A stretch of 64,000 nucleotides of DNA from Shinella zoogloeoides (GCF_022682305.1 NZ_CP093528.1:3175501-3239500), one strand, 5' to 3'. Shown: positions 35,528 through 44,832, numbered from the stretch's first letter. Program-made: numbers and translations. Notes: generated by a model not told the origin, from the letters alone.

Positions 35528-36376
35528 TCAGTTGTTCGAAGGCGTCTGGTCGCTCTTGAACCACTTGATGCTGAGCGCCTTGATCGTGCCGTCGTCGATA
35601 GCGGCCTGAATGGCCTTGTCGAACTTCGCCTTCAGCTCGGTATCGCCCTTGTGGAAGGCGGCCGCCGCGCCCTTGCCGAACACGTCGCCGCGTACGCCCG
35701 TGCCGACGATTTTCATATCCTTGAATTCCGGCTTCTCCATATCGCCCATCAGCACGGGATATGCCGCGAAGACCGCATCGACGCGTCCCGCCAGAAGATC
35801 GAGGTCATGTTCCTCGGTCGAGGGATATTCACGGACCTCGACGACATCCTTCAGATACTTTTCCAGGAAAATCGAGTTGCTGCTGCCGCTCTGCACGCCG
35901 ATGATCTTGTCCTGAAGAAGCGGCTTCCACTTCTCGATGACTTCAGCGAACTTTTCCGGGTTGGAGCCGATGTTGACGGCCTCGCCAGTGCCCGGCAGAT
36001 CGGCGAGCGGCGTACCGGCCATGACGCCGAAGCCCATCAGGCCAAGCTGGTAGGGAATGGAGAAATCGACCATCTTTTCCCGTTCCGGGGTGATCGACAT
36101 GGCGGCCATGAGCACGTCGAACTTGCGCGCCAGCAAGGCGGGAATAGCGCCATCCCAATCCTGGGTGACGATCTCGCACTTCACTTCCATGCGGGCGCAC
36201 AGATCCTTGGCAAGATCGATTTCATAACCGTCCAGCGTGCCGTCCGATCGCGTCATGTTGAAGGGCGGGAAGGCGCCTTCCGTCGCAATCGTCAGCGTCT
36301 TTTCCTCGGCATTCGCGAATGCGGCCGCCGACAGCGCCAACGCAAAAGCCGCAACCCCACTTACCCATTTCCGCAT
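35528..36376 (-). CDS. Amino-acid/opine-type ABC transporter substrate-binding protein (family 3), orphan
   Basis: Periplasmic binding protein of 282 residues with a signal peptide ending in FANAEE. It shows TLTIATEGAFPPFNMTRSDG and GYEIDLAKDLCARM, then VDFSIPYQLG and VGVQSGSSNS-like segments. These match ArgT/OccT/NocT-type proteins for basic amino acids and opines. No permease or ATPase gene is adjacent, so it must dock with a transporter encoded elsewhere. The 429-bp upstream region holds a LacI-type operator about 255 bp away. Linkage with the M20 hydrolase suggests the product of that enzyme, or its substrate, as ligand. Confidence 0.88.
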   Translation of the reverse strand: MRKWVSGVAAFALALSAAAFANAEEKTLTIATEGAFPPFNMTRSDGTLDGYEIDLAKDLCARMEVKCEIVTQDWDGAIPALLARKFDVLMAAMSITPEREKMVDFSIPYQLGLMGFGVMAGTPLADLPGTGEAVNIGSNPEKFAEVIEKWKPLLQDKIIGVQSGSSNSIFLEKYLKDVVEVREYPSTEEHDLDLLAGRVDAVFAAYPVLMGDMEKPEFKDMKIVGTGVRGDVFGKGAAAAFHKGDTELKAKFDKAIQAAIDDGTIKALSIKWFKSDQTPSNN

Positions 36377-36805
36377 GATCTCTTCCTTTGAGAGTTACTC
36401 ATCTTCACTTGAAATCCACGCTCCCGCCATTGCGGTCCGCGAGCTGTATCACTTCCGCGCCTTGACCGAGAGACCGCCTGCAATGGCGCCTGTCCGCATC
36501 AAGGGTAAATCGCATGAAAGCGCTACTTTTTCGTCGCGCCGCACGTCGCTTCACCAATCATCCTGAACAGGAGTGCACATTTGCGGGCACATTTATGACA
36601 TTCGGACAATTTTCTCCGGAAGTCATACAATGCAAGCGCTTTCATGTATGAAGCATCAAGTAACGGGAATTGTCAATCGGCCTCAGCGGTAACTGCGCTG
36701 ATGGCACACTGGCGAGGCTGTGCCTCGGCGGTCACCGATCTCGAGAACGCCCGGCAGGGCAGGATCCACACCGGAAAACAACCGGCGCACCGGTGCCTTC
36801 AACGG
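36377..36805. other. Gene-free region with a LacI-type operator
   Basis: No convincing gene is present in these 429 bp between the orphan binding-protein gene and the ribulokinase stop. The only clear element is TGCAAGCGCTTTCA at 36631-36644, an AAGCGCTT palindrome related to the site in front of gluconokinase. The stretch around it (about 36500-36660) is AT-rich and probably contains the binding-protein promoter. Short open frames here have no family features. Confidence 0.6.
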
Positions 36806-38437
36806 CTAACGGATTTCGCGCGCAAGGCTCTGCAGCCGCCGGAAGGCATCATAGCGCCTGGCGTGCAGCGCGGCAGTTTCGGCACCGGCGGGTTGGTAAG
36901 TGCGGTCGGTCGCCGAGAGAGCCGCCATGGCCGCCCCCACATCCGGGAACGCACCGCCGGCGACGCTGCCGAGAATGGCGGCGCCGAGAAGGACAGGCTC
37001 TTCGGCACGCGTGGCAAGCAGCGGCTTGCCGGTGGCATCGGCGAGGAGCTGGCGCACCAGATCGAGCTGGCCGGCACCGCCGCTGATGACGATCTTGTCG
37101 ATGGATGCGCCGACCGAAGCCTGCGCATCGATGATCTGGCGCAAGCCATAGCCGATGCCGCAAAGGCCGGCGATATAGAGCGCGACGAGATTGTCGAGAT
37201 CGCGCTCCATACCGAGGCCGACGATGGCGGCGCGGGCATGGGGATCGGCAAAGGGCGCGCGATTGCCGAGGAATTCCGGCACGACATGCAGGCCCTCGGC
37301 CAGCGCCGCCACGTCCGAAAGCGTCTTTGCCTTCTCCTCGGCAAGCTTCGCCAGCAGCACCGGCAGCGCAAGGCCCCGCGCCTTCGCCAGCGCGGCGGCC
37401 TCGCCTGCGGCGGGATGGAAGGACAGGAGCTGCTCGATGGCCGCGCCTGCCGCCGACTGGCCGCCCTCGTTGAGCCACATGCCCGGCACCATGGCGGAGA
37501 AATACGGCCCCCAGACACCGGGCACGAAGACCGGTTCGCGGGTCGACGTCATGGTGCAGGAGGACGTGCCGAAAACGTAGCCAAGGCTGTTTTCCGGCGG
37601 CCCGTCCACACCGACGGTGCCGATCCCGCCCGCATGCGCGTCGATCATGCCGGCGGCCACGGGCGTGCCGACGGCAAGGCCGAGCTCCGCGGCCGCCTGT
37701 TCGGTCAGGCCCTTGCCTAGGGGCGTGCCGGGTTCGACGACACGCTGACCGATGCGGACAAACCCCTCATCGGCGAGGATACCAAGGCCGATACCGTGGA
37801 AATAACTCGGGTCCCAACGCCTCTCATGCGCCAGATAGGTCCATTTGCAGGTGACGGTGCAGGTGGAGCGGGCAAGGTCGCCCGTCGAGCGCCAGGTCAG
37901 GAAATCGGCGAGATCGAAGAACTGCCAGGCGGCATCGAAGACCGCGGGACGGTTTTCCTTCAGCCACAGCAGCTTCGGCGTCTCCATCTCCGGCGAGATA
38001 ATGCCGCCGACATAGCGCAGCACGTCATAGCCACCGGCATTGATGCGCTCGACCTGTTCCACCGCACGGTGATCCATCCAAACGATGATATCGCGCGCCG
38101 GGTCTTCCGAAGGGCCGACCGGCAATGGCCTGCCCCCTTCCCCGAGCACGACCAGCGAGCAGGTTGCATCGAAGCCGATTCCGGCCACCTGATCCGGCGC
38201 GATATTTGCCTTCCCGACAGCCTCGCGCACCGAAGCGCAGACGGCGGCCCAGATCTCCGTGCTGGATTGCTCGACCATCGCGCCCGGTTCGCGAAACAGC
38301 GAAATATCGCGTTTCGCCGAGGCCAGCATGTGGCCCGAGAGATCGAAAAGGCCGGCTCTTGCGCTGCCCGTGCCGACATCGACGCCGACGAGGTAGCGGT
38401 CGCCGCCCGCGGGGCGTGCGGAGGAAGGCGTGTTCAT
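36806..38437 (-). CDS. rbtK: D-ribulokinase (FGGY family)
   Basis: FGGY carbohydrate kinase of 543 residues that would phosphorylate D-ribulose to D-ribulose 5-phosphate. The N-terminal phosphate motif VDVGTGSARAGLFD is at about residues 18-31. GFDATCSLVVL, WMDHRAVEQVERIN, and later VPEFLGNRAPFADPHARAAIVGL follow; the latter is the FGGY ribulokinase hallmark. The C-terminal VISGGAGQLDLVRQLLADATGKPL is the ATP site. Klebsiella RbtK has a similar length. Sixteen bases upstream lies ribitol dehydrogenase, which supplies its substrate. Family motifs alone would also allow other pentulose kinases. Confidence 0.88.
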   Translation of the reverse strand: MNTPSSARPAGGDRYLVGVDVGTGSARAGLFDLSGHMLASAKRDISLFREPGAMVEQSSTEIWAAVCASVREAVGKANIAPDQVAGIGFDATCSLVVLGEGGRPLPVGPSEDPARDIIVWMDHRAVEQVERINAGGYDVLRYVGGIISPEMETPKLLWLKENRPAVFDAAWQFFDLADFLTWRSTGDLARSTCTVTCKWTYLAHERRWDPSYFHGIGLGILADEGFVRIGQRVVEPGTPLGKGLTEQAAAELGLAVGTPVAAGMIDAHAGGIGTVGVDGPPENSLGYVFGTSSCTMTSTREPVFVPGVWGPYFSAMVPGMWLNEGGQSAAGAAIEQLLSFHPAAGEAAALAKARGLALPVLLAKLAEEKAKTLSDVAALAEGLHVVPEFLGNRAPFADPHARAAIVGLGMERDLDNLVALYIAGLCGIGYGLRQIIDAQASVGASIDKIVISGGAGQLDLVRQLLADATGKPLLATRAEEPVLLGAAILGSVAGGAFPDVGAAMAALSATDRTYQPAGAETAALHARRYDAFRRLQSLAREIR

Positions 38438-38453
38438 GGGTCTCCCCGCTCGT

Positions 38454-39182
38454 TTAGAGATCAACGCTGTTGGGCAGGATGACGAGGTCGCGGATGGTGA
38501 CGTTGCGCGGCCGGGTCAGCATGAAGAGCACGGCATCGGCCACTTCCTTCGGCTGCATCAGGCTGCCGTTCGCCAGCGCCTCGTCCATCTTCTCCTTCGG
38601 CCAGTCGTCGAGCAGCGCCGTGACGACCGGTCCCGGCAGGACGGCGCCGACGCGCACGCCATGCTGCGCCACCTGCCGGCGCGTCGAATGCACGAAGGCC
38701 TGCACGGCGAATTTCGAGGCCGTATAGATCGGCTCCCAGACGACGGGCACGACGCCGGCGATCGACGACGTGAAGAGAATGTCGCCCGTCTTCTTCCCGA
38801 TCATGTAGGGCAGCACCGCATGGACCGAGCGGAAGGCCGCGTTGATGTTGAGGTTCAGCATGCGGTCCCAGGCGTCCGGGTCGCCCTCCGCCACCGGCCC
38901 GCCGATATAGGCGCCGGCATTGGCATGGAAGACATCCAGACCGCCGGCGATCTCGAGGATGCGCGGCAGCATTCCGGAGACTTCGGACGGTTTCAAGAGG
39001 TCGACGACGAGCGGCAGGGCATTGGGGCCGAGTTCCGCGCAGAGCTGCTCCAGCCTGTCCTGCGCACGGTCGACGAGCACCACCTTCGCGCCTTCGGCCA
39101 GCAGCGTCCTTGCACATTCGAGACCGATGCCGGAGGCGGCGCCGGTGATGGCGGCGATCTTTCCCTTCATGAGGTCAGCCAT
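38454..39182 (-). CDS. rbtD: Ribitol 2-dehydrogenase
   Basis: NAD-dependent SDR of 242 residues that oxidises ribitol to D-ribulose. Motifs are [16 protein letters not shown] (NAD binding), the NAG-equivalent [19 protein letters not shown], and the catalytic YTASKF. The stretches [20 protein letters not shown] and [10 protein letters not shown] correspond almost residue for residue to what I remember of the Klebsiella ribitol dehydrogenase. [11 protein letters not shown] is distinctive and replaces the usual NNAG. The start at 39182 is used; an ATG five codons earlier is possible. It lies between the transporter and ribulokinase genes in one operon. Confidence 0.93.
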   Translation of the reverse strand: MADLMKGKIAAITGAASGIGLECARTLLAEGAKVVLVDRAQDRLEQLCAELGPNALPLVVDLLKPSEVSGMLPRILEIAGGLDVFHANAGAYIGGPVAEGDPDAWDRMLNLNINAAFRSVHAVLPYMIGKKTGDILFTSSIAGVVPVVWEPIYTASKFAVQAFVHSTRRQVAQHGVRVGAVLPGPVVTALLDDWPKEKMDEALANGSLMQPKEVADAVLFMLTRPRNVTIRDLVILPNSVDL

Positions 39183-39207
39183 GGTCGAAAACTCCATTCC
39201 AGTGTTG

Positions 39208-40452
39208 TTAGGCGCGGCCGTGGCTGACGCGCGAGCGGCGGGCGAGCGAGTCGACGATCACGGCGATGGCAAGGACCCCGCCCGTGATCATGTAGCGCAG
39301 CGAGGACGAGAGGTTGAGCAGGGTCAGGCCGTTCGAGATCGCCTGGATGACGATGATGCCGAGGAGCGCCGAATAGGCGCTGCCGCGTCCGCCGAAGAGG
39401 CTGGTGCCGCCGATGACGGCTGCGGCGATGGCGTTGAGGTTGACGTCGCCCGTACCGGCCTGCTGGCTGGAGGAGGCAAGGCGCGAGGCCGACAGGATGC
39501 CGCCGAGCGCCGCCAGCGTCGAGCACAGCATGAAGGCGCTCATGTAGATACGGCGTACATTGATGCCCGAGCGGCGCGCCGCCTCCTTGTTGCCGCCGAC
39601 GGCGAACATCGAGCGGCCCCACTTCGTGCGCGTCAGCGCATAGTTGAGAATGACGGCGAGCGCGACGAAGAGGGCGAACATCCACGGAATGCCGCGGCCA
39701 AGATTGAGATAGAAGATGGCGGCCTCCAGCGCGGCCGTCAGCACGGCCGCCTTGAGGATCAGCGCGCGCATCGGCTGGGCCGACAGATTGGCGGCGAGCC
39801 GCTGGCTGCGGGTACGAAGGCCGCGGCCGACCATCACCAGGCCGGGCACCAGGGCCAGCGAGTAGGACAGCCAGTCGGGCATGATCAGGATCTGGCCGAA
39901 GCGCACCAGCGCGGAAGCGTAGGGCAGGTTGATCGATCCGGTGGGACCCAGGATGTAAAGCTGCATGCCGAGCAGGGCGAGCAGGCCGGCAAGCGTGGCG
40001 ACGAAACTCGGCATGCCCAGGCGATTATAGAGCGTCGCATAGAGCAGGCCGACGCCTGCGCCGACGACGAGGGCGGCGAGGATGGCGCCGACGATGGGCC
40101 AGCCCTGGTTGACCCACAGCACGCCGACCATGGCCGAGGCCAGACCGCTCATCGAACCGACCGACAGGTCGATCTCGCCGAGCACCAGCACGCAGACGAT
40201 GCCGAGCGAGATGACGCCGACGGTGGCGCAGTCGAAGAGGAGGTTCACGAGGTTATTCGGCGCGAGGAAGATCGGGTTCAGCGCGGAAAAGACGATGGAA
40301 ATGACGACAAGGCCGACGGCGACGGGCAGCATGCCGAGGTCGCCGGAGCGCACGCGGTCGACAAAGCCTCTCGCCATCGCGGCGAGGCTGTCGTCGTGGC
40401 GCACGCGCTCATCGCTGCGGTCAAGCATCGGCTGGGAGGAATTCTGGCTCAT
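39208..40452 (-). CDS. Ribitol-type CUT2 ABC transporter permease
   Basis: Inner-membrane permease of 414 residues, larger than most CUT2 permeases and similar to XylH. Landmarks are [20 protein letters not shown] and [21 protein letters not shown], with about ten hydrophobic segments and a cytosolic loop near residue 215. Its start overlaps the ATPase gene stop by four bases and its stop lies 25 bp before ribitol dehydrogenase. Only one permease is present, so it probably acts as a homodimer as in the xylose system. Confidence 0.92.
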   Translation of the reverse strand: MSQNSSQPMLDRSDERVRHDDSLAAMARGFVDRVRSGDLGMLPVAVGLVVISIVFSALNPIFLAPNNLVNLLFDCATVGVISLGIVCVLVLGEIDLSVGSMSGLASAMVGVLWVNQGWPIVGAILAALVVGAGVGLLYATLYNRLGMPSFVATLAGLLALLGMQLYILGPTGSINLPYASALVRFGQILIMPDWLSYSLALVPGLVMVGRGLRTRSQRLAANLSAQPMRALILKAAVLTAALEAAIFYLNLGRGIPWMFALFVALAVILNYALTRTKWGRSMFAVGGNKEAARRSGINVRRIYMSAFMLCSTLAALGGILSASRLASSSQQAGTGDVNLNAIAAAVIGGTSLFGGRGSAYSALLGIIVIQAISNGLTLLNLSSSLRYMITGGVLAIAVIVDSLARRSRVSHGRA

Positions 40453-41267
40453 GCGGCGCCCCCGTGATGTTCCTGTGCTTCACCGGCCTTGCGGTCGGCG
40501 CGGCGCGAGACGGAGTTGTCCGTGGCGCCGGTAATGGCGGAAATGAGGTCCTGGTTGGACGATTCAGGCGTGAAGACGCCGTTGTTCTTGCCAAGCCGCA
40601 GCACGACGATGCGGTCCGCTACGGCGCGCACGTCCTCCATGTTGTGGCTGATGATGATGACGCCGAGGCCGCGATCGCGCACGCGCTCTATGAGGTTCAG
40701 CACCTCGGCCGTCTGCGCCACGCCGAGGGCGGCGGTCGGCTCGTCCAGCATGATGAGCTTTGGATTGAGCAGCAGCGAGCGGGCGATGGCGACGGTCTGG
40801 CGCTGGCCGCCGGAAAGCGAGGCGATGGGTTCGCGAACCGAGGGGATGCGCGCGGCAAGCTCGCGCAGCAGCGTCCAGGCGCGCACTTCCATCGCCACTT
40901 CGTCGAGCGCCCAGGGCGACATTTCATGGCCGAGGAAGAGATTGGCGACGACATCGAGGTTCTCGCAGAGCGCGAGATCCTGGAAGACGGTGGCGATGCC
41001 CATGTCCAGCGCCTTGGCGGGGCTGTCGAGCGAGACCTGCCGGCCGCAGAACTCGATGGTGCCGGACGACGGCTGATGCACGCCGGCGAGCACCTTGACC
41101 AGCGTCGACTTGCCGGCGCCGTTATCGCCGACCAGCGCGACGACCTCGCCGGCTTTCACGTCCAGCTCGATATCCGTCAACGCGGACACGGCCCCGAAAT
41201 TCTTGGATACGCCGCTGAGACGTATCACCGATTGCCCCTTGGCGGGCAGACTATGCGTGGCTGTCAT
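40449..41267 (-). CDS. Ribitol-type CUT2 ABC transporter ATP-binding protein
   Basis: Single-domain ATPase of 272 residues, unlike the tandem-domain CUT2 ATPases elsewhere in the window. Walker A is GDNGAGKSTLVKVL, the signature is LSGGQRQTVAIARSLLL, Walker B is LIMLDEPTAALG, and the switch is IIISHNMEDV. Single-domain versions of this type (FrcA-like) occur in rhizobial fructose/sugar uptake systems. The start at 41267 is the first ATG fitting the domain; a hairpin lies between it and the binding-protein gene. Confidence 0.92.
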   Translation of the reverse strand: MTATHSLPAKGQSVIRLSGVSKNFGAVSALTDIELDVKAGEVVALVGDNGAGKSTLVKVLAGVHQPSSGTIEFCGRQVSLDSPAKALDMGIATVFQDLALCENLDVVANLFLGHEMSPWALDEVAMEVRAWTLLRELAARIPSVREPIASLSGGQRQTVAIARSLLLNPKLIMLDEPTAALGVAQTAEVLNLIERVRDRGLGVIIISHNMEDVRAVADRIVVLRLGKNNGVFTPESSNQDLISAITGATDNSVSRRADRKAGEAQEHHGGAA

Positions 41268-41307
41268 GGCCCCTAGAACCTTCAGAAAGACCTTACGACG
41301 GATCGAA

Positions 41308-41339
41308 GTGTCCGGCCGCGGGAGGCCACGGCCGGACAC
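41308..41339 (-). terminator. Intercistronic hairpin after the ribitol binding-protein gene
   Basis: Perfect 11-bp stem GTGTCCGGCCG / CGGCCGGACAC with a 10-base loop, 11 bp after the binding-protein stop. It has no U-tract. Such structures commonly keep binding-protein mRNA more abundant than the permease and ATPase mRNA. Confidence 0.6.
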
Positions 41340-41350
41340 GATGGGCTGAA

Positions 41351-42397
41351 TTAGTTGATGATGCCGAGTTTGCGGCAACCTTCAACATACTCGCCCGTGC
41401 AGACTTCTTCCGGCTTGTTGATGCCCTTGTCGAAGATCTCGGCCTTGATGTTCTCCGCCGTCACGACCGCCGGAACGAAAAGCTGCGAAGGCGTTTCGTA
41501 GAGCTTGTGGGTCGCCTCCGGGGCTTCGCCCTTGAGCAGCTTGACCGCAACGTTCGCCGCAGCCGCCGCCACGATTTCGGACGGCTTGGAGATCGTGTTG
41601 TACTGGTCGCCCGAGATGATGAGCTGCAGCGCCGCGATCGTCGCGTCATTGCCCGTCACCGGCGGCATTTCCTTCACGCCGGCGGCCTTGAGCGCAGCGA
41701 TCGCGCCACCGCCCGTACCGTCGTTGGCAGCCACGATACCCTTGATCTCGTCGCCGAAGCGGGTGATCTGGCCGGCGGCCCATTCCTGCGCCTTCGGCGG
41801 CGCCCAGTCCGGCGTATCGAATTCTGCGAGCGTCTTGTAGGGCGAAGCGGAAAGTGCCTCGTGGATGCCGTCGCGGATGAGGCCCGCGGCCGCATCGGTC
41901 GGCGAGCCGTTGATCTGGAGCACGCCGGCGCCATCGGGAACGCCCTTGGCCTTCAGATGATCGACCAGCGACTGCGCAATGGCCTTGCCGATGCCCTGGT
42001 TGTCGAAGGAGACGTAGTAGTCGGCCGGCTTGTCCGGGATCGGACGGTCATAGGCGATGACCTTGACGTCCTGCGACTGCGCGATTTCGACAAGCGCGGC
42101 GGCGGCGGCGGAATCGACCGGGTCGAGCACGATGACCTTGGCGCCCTGCGCGATCACCGAGTTGAACTGCTGCTGCTGGAGCGCCACATCTGCATTGGCG
42201 TTCTGGTAGATGACCGTGCAGCTCGGGCAGAGCTTTTCCATCTCCGCCTTGAAGCCGGGGTAGTCATGCTGCTCGTAGCGGGTCGAAGCCTGGTCGGGCA
42301 TCAGGAAGGCGACGGTCGCGTTTTCCTGGGCAAAAGCGGCGCTGCCGAGCGACAGGGCAAGACCGGTCGATGCGAGCAGGATGGTAAGCGTCTTCAT
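41351..42397 (-). CDS. CUT2 sugar (ribitol-type) ABC transporter substrate-binding protein
   Basis: Periplasmic binding protein of 348 residues, signal peptide ending in AAFAQE. The start ATVAFLMPDQASTRYEQHDYPGF and the loop VKVIAYDRPIPDKPADYYVSFDN resemble XylF-like sugar-binding proteins. Four C-terminal-region cysteines (CPSC, and the pair in CTGEYVEGC) could form disulphides. It is the first gene of the ribitol operon, divergent from a LacI regulator with a large palindrome between. Ribitol is inferred as ligand from the dehydrogenase and ribulokinase in the same operon. Confidence 0.9.
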   Translation of the reverse strand: MKTLTILLASTGLALSLGSAAFAQENATVAFLMPDQASTRYEQHDYPGFKAEMEKLCPSCTVIYQNANADVALQQQQFNSVIAQGAKVIVLDPVDSAAAAALVEIAQSQDVKVIAYDRPIPDKPADYYVSFDNQGIGKAIAQSLVDHLKAKGVPDGAGVLQINGSPTDAAAGLIRDGIHEALSASPYKTLAEFDTPDWAPPKAQEWAAGQITRFGDEIKGIVAANDGTGGGAIAALKAAGVKEMPPVTGNDATIAALQLIISGDQYNTISKPSEIVAAAAANVAVKLLKGEAPEATHKLYETPSQLFVPAVVTAENIKAEIFDKGINKPEEVCTGEYVEGCRKLGIIN

Positions 42398-42583
42398 TGG
42401 GTTCCTCCACGGTTGAATTTCAGTTCATTCGCCGGCGACCTCAAGCCGCCAAGGGCGACAGGCTCGACCGCCTCCGCACGCCATGAGCGCACGGATCATC
42501 GCTCGCTGCGGCGAGGCCACAACGTCCGGTTCGTCGATGCTCCGTCTGACTCCTCCCTTGGGTCAGCCTTGCTGTTCAGGCAA

Positions 42584-42619
42584 CTTCATCGATTGAGCAC
42601 ATCTGCTCAATCGATGAAG
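42584..42619. promoter_or_regulatory. 36-bp perfect palindrome, probable LacI operator of the ribitol operon
   Basis: Arms CTTCATCGATTGAGCA and TGCTCAATCGATGAAG are perfect 16-base complements around a CATC centre. Each arm contains a smaller LacI-like site with a central ATCGAT, the two centres being 22 bp apart, about two helical turns. It lies 187 bp upstream of the binding-protein gene and 59 bp upstream of the divergent LacI start, where two repressor dimers could bind side by side. Confidence 0.75.
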
Positions 42620-42629
42620 CAAGAATTGC

Positions 42630-42647
42630 CACCAATCCCCATTGGTG
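42630..42647. promoter_or_regulatory. Second inverted repeat before the LacI gene
   Basis: CACCAAT / ATTGGTG, a 7-bp stem around CCCC, ending 30 bp before the LacI start codon. It may form a hairpin in the leader of the regulator mRNA or be part of the control region. Confidence 0.45.
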
Positions 42648-42677
42648 TCAAGGTGGCTTTCGAAACGGAGACTGCAT

Positions 42678-43697
42678 GTGAATAGAACGACGCCCACGAA
42701 AAGGACGACCATCTATGATCTGGCGCAACTGGCGGGCACCTCGGCCAGCGCCGTGAGCGCCGTCCTCAACGGCAACTGGAAGAAGCGGCGCATCAGCGCC
42801 AAGCTTGCGGAAAAGATCACGAAACTCGCCGAGGAGCAGGGCTACGCGCTCAACATGCAGGCGAGCGTGCTGCGCCGCGAGCGCTCGAAAATCATCGGCA
42901 TGCTCGTGCCGAAATACGACAACCGCTATTTCGGCTCCATCGTCGAACAGTTCGAAAATCTGGCGCGCGAGCGCGGCCTTTTCCCCATCATCACCTGCAC
43001 GCGGCGTGATCCGGCGCTGGAGGTGGAGGCGGCGCGCGCCATGCTCTCCTACCAGGTCGACTGCCTGATCGCGACGGGTGCGACGGACCCCGACCGCATC
43101 GTCGACCTCTGCGCCGCTGCCGGCGTGCGCACCATCAATCTCGACCTGCCGGGGTCCCGCGCCCCCTCGGTCATTTCCGACAACTATGGCGGCGCCCTGG
43201 AGCTGACGCGGCGGGTGCTGGCCAACTGCGAACGGGAATACGGCGTGAAGGCCCCTCTCCTCTTCGTCGGCGGCCGCGGCACGGATCACAACACGATGGA
43301 ACGCGTGCGCGGTTTCCGCGACGCTCACGCGCAGGCCGGCATCGCGGTCGATGAGGCCCTGGTGCAGACCTGTGGCTACGCACCGGAAAAGGCGGAAAGC
43401 GCGATGCGGCAGCTTGCCGAGCGAACGAGCGACCTGCCACGCGGCATGTTCGTCAATTCCACGATCTCGCTGGAAGGCGTGATGCGGTGGATCCGCCGTT
43501 CGGGCCACTATGCGGAGCGCATGCCGCATCTCGGATGCTTCGACTGGGATCCCTTCGTCGCCATGCTCGGCGACCATATCGAGATGGTGCGGCAGGATGT
43601 GCCGAAAATGCTCGAAGCCGTTTTCGATATCATCGATTCCGGCGCGACGGACCTCAGGATCGTGCAGGTGCCGCCGATCATGGAGAAGGTCGGCTGA
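42678..43697 (+). CDS. LacI family transcriptional regulator of the ribitol operon
   Basis: Repressor of 339 residues. The helix-turn-helix TIYDLAQLAGTSASAVSAVL (about residues 11-30) and ISAKLAEKITKLAEEQGYALN lead into a periplasmic-binding effector domain. The HTH has AVSAVL in place of the commoner TVSRVL, so operator specificity may be unusual. The GTG at 42678 follows GGAG at ideal distance; an ATG at 42642 would overlap the inverted repeat. It is divergent from the ribitol transporter and most likely represses it in the absence of ribitol or ribulose. Confidence 0.9.
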   Translation: MNRTTPTKRTTIYDLAQLAGTSASAVSAVLNGNWKKRRISAKLAEKITKLAEEQGYALNMQASVLRRERSKIIGMLVPKYDNRYFGSIVEQFENLARERGLFPIITCTRRDPALEVEAARAMLSYQVDCLIATGATDPDRIVDLCAAAGVRTINLDLPGSRAPSVISDNYGGALELTRRVLANCEREYGVKAPLLFVGGRGTDHNTMERVRGFRDAHAQAGIAVDEALVQTCGYAPEKAESAMRQLAERTSDLPRGMFVNSTISLEGVMRWIRRSGHYAERMPHLGCFDWDPFVAMLGDHIEMVRQDVPKMLEAVFDIIDSGATDLRIVQVPPIMEKVG

Positions 43698-43761
43698 ACG
43701 CCGGGGCGTGACAGGAAAAACGGAAAGGCTGGCATTTCGGCAAGCCGCGCCATCTCGGACG

Positions 43762-44207
43762 TCAGGATTTCCGCGCCGTCAACGGGATGCCGGAGGCCAG
43801 GCAGAAAGCGGCGCCTGACACCAGCCCGAAGCTGGCCCATATGAGGTAGGTAACAGGCTCGACGCTTCCGATTTCACCGGCAAGGGCCGTAAGTAAACAT
43901 TTGCCGTGACGGGATCGATCAGGGCGCACCATGCGCATAACCCGAAGGCGGACAATGCCTGTCTGCGCCGCAGCCAAATCGCGGCGGGCACGACAAGCAC
44001 CCACGTGACCGCATAGGTGAAGGGTAACGCGAAAACGAGCAGGGCCACGAAAATCATGGCAAGATGCGGGCCGGTCGGATCAGCGGTCGAAAGCTCACCG
44101 ATAATCATGATGGGCAGCATACCCAGCGGTACAACCAGCGGACCGATCAAGCCCCCGAATGCCAGGCTTCTCTTGTGTTGCAAACTCAACGACTTTTCTC
44201 GCCCCAT
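43762..44207 (-). pseudogene. Small multi-helix membrane protein gene with a frameshift
   Basis: The first part, from ATG 44207, encodes hydrophobic helices (AFGGLIGPLVVPLGMLPIMIIG, LAMIFVALLVFALPFTYAVTWVLVVPAAIWL). Near 43890 the coding sense jumps to another frame that continues EIGSVEPVTYLIWASFGLVSGAAFCLA to a stop at 43762. Adding one base at that point would give a continuous protein of 148 residues with about four helices. The gene is therefore broken by a one-base deletion (or a sequencing error). It is the last member of the unrecognised membrane-protein operon; no family assigned. Confidence 0.7.
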
Positions 44208-44233
44208 GTCGCCTGACGCAAGCTGCGGCAATG

Positions 44234-44767
44234 CTATTCCGCCAGCCTATACCCCTCTATGAACATCCCGTACCGGCTCCCCTGCCCGATGATCTCGATT
44301 TTCCGGCCTATGCGCAGCTCGGCATAGGCTTCCGCGCTCGCGGCGCAGAAGCTCTGCGAGATTTCGTCGATCGAGAAAGGATAGTCGCATTTGATGTCCT
44401 TGCCGCTCCGTTCGGTGCTCGCCACGGTCGCGGGCCAGCTCACATCGTCGCGCACCATGAAGGTCAGCATCATCGGCACATACCACAGCATGAGGCCCGC
44501 GATCACGCCCATGACGCACAGAAACCCGCCGAACGTCGCCGCCCAGGGCGCGCCAAGCTTGCGAAAGAGAGGAATGGAGGCAAGGGCCAGCACAGCGGCG
44601 GCGATCGCCGTCGGGACCAGCCATTTTGCCCACCAATCCGGTGATGCGGTGAAGAAGCGGCCCGAGAAAGCGATGTAGGCATAAAGAACCGGCGCGGCGA
44701 CAATCACCATGGCCAGAAAAATCAGAAACGCGGTTCTGCGGGAAATTTGAGGTGCGGCGGCGGCCAT
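44234..44767 (-). CDS. Uncharacterised three-helix membrane protein
   Basis: Protein of 177 residues with three membrane helices (AFLIFLAMVIVAAPVLYAYIAF, WLVPTAIAAAVLALASIPL and AATFGGFLCVMGVIAGLMLWYVP). A soluble C-terminal tail follows, beginning VSWPATVASTERSG. That W-x-ATV-x-S pattern resembles the small beta domain of DUF3592-like proteins, but the match is loose. The tail has two cysteines (KCDYPF, SFCAAS). The ATG at 44767 has AGGAGAACC upstream. It sits in a run of same-strand genes of unknown function and I cannot assign a role. Confidence 0.72.
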   Translation of the reverse strand: MAAAAPQISRRTAFLIFLAMVIVAAPVLYAYIAFSGRFFTASPDWWAKWLVPTAIAAAVLALASIPLFRKLGAPWAATFGGFLCVMGVIAGLMLWYVPMMLTFMVRDDVSWPATVASTERSGKDIKCDYPFSIDEISQSFCAASAEAYAELRIGRKIEIIGQGSRYGMFIEGYRLAE

Positions 44768-44832
44768 CGATAAGGTTCTCCTGAAATTGACTGTATTTAA
44801 GCAAAACGAATGCGGTTCTGCCGCGGCCCGGC

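Noticed and set aside
43779..44231. Frame read as a complete membrane protein
   Set aside because: Its last part is not membrane-protein-like, while a second frame continues with convincing helices; a frameshift explains both.
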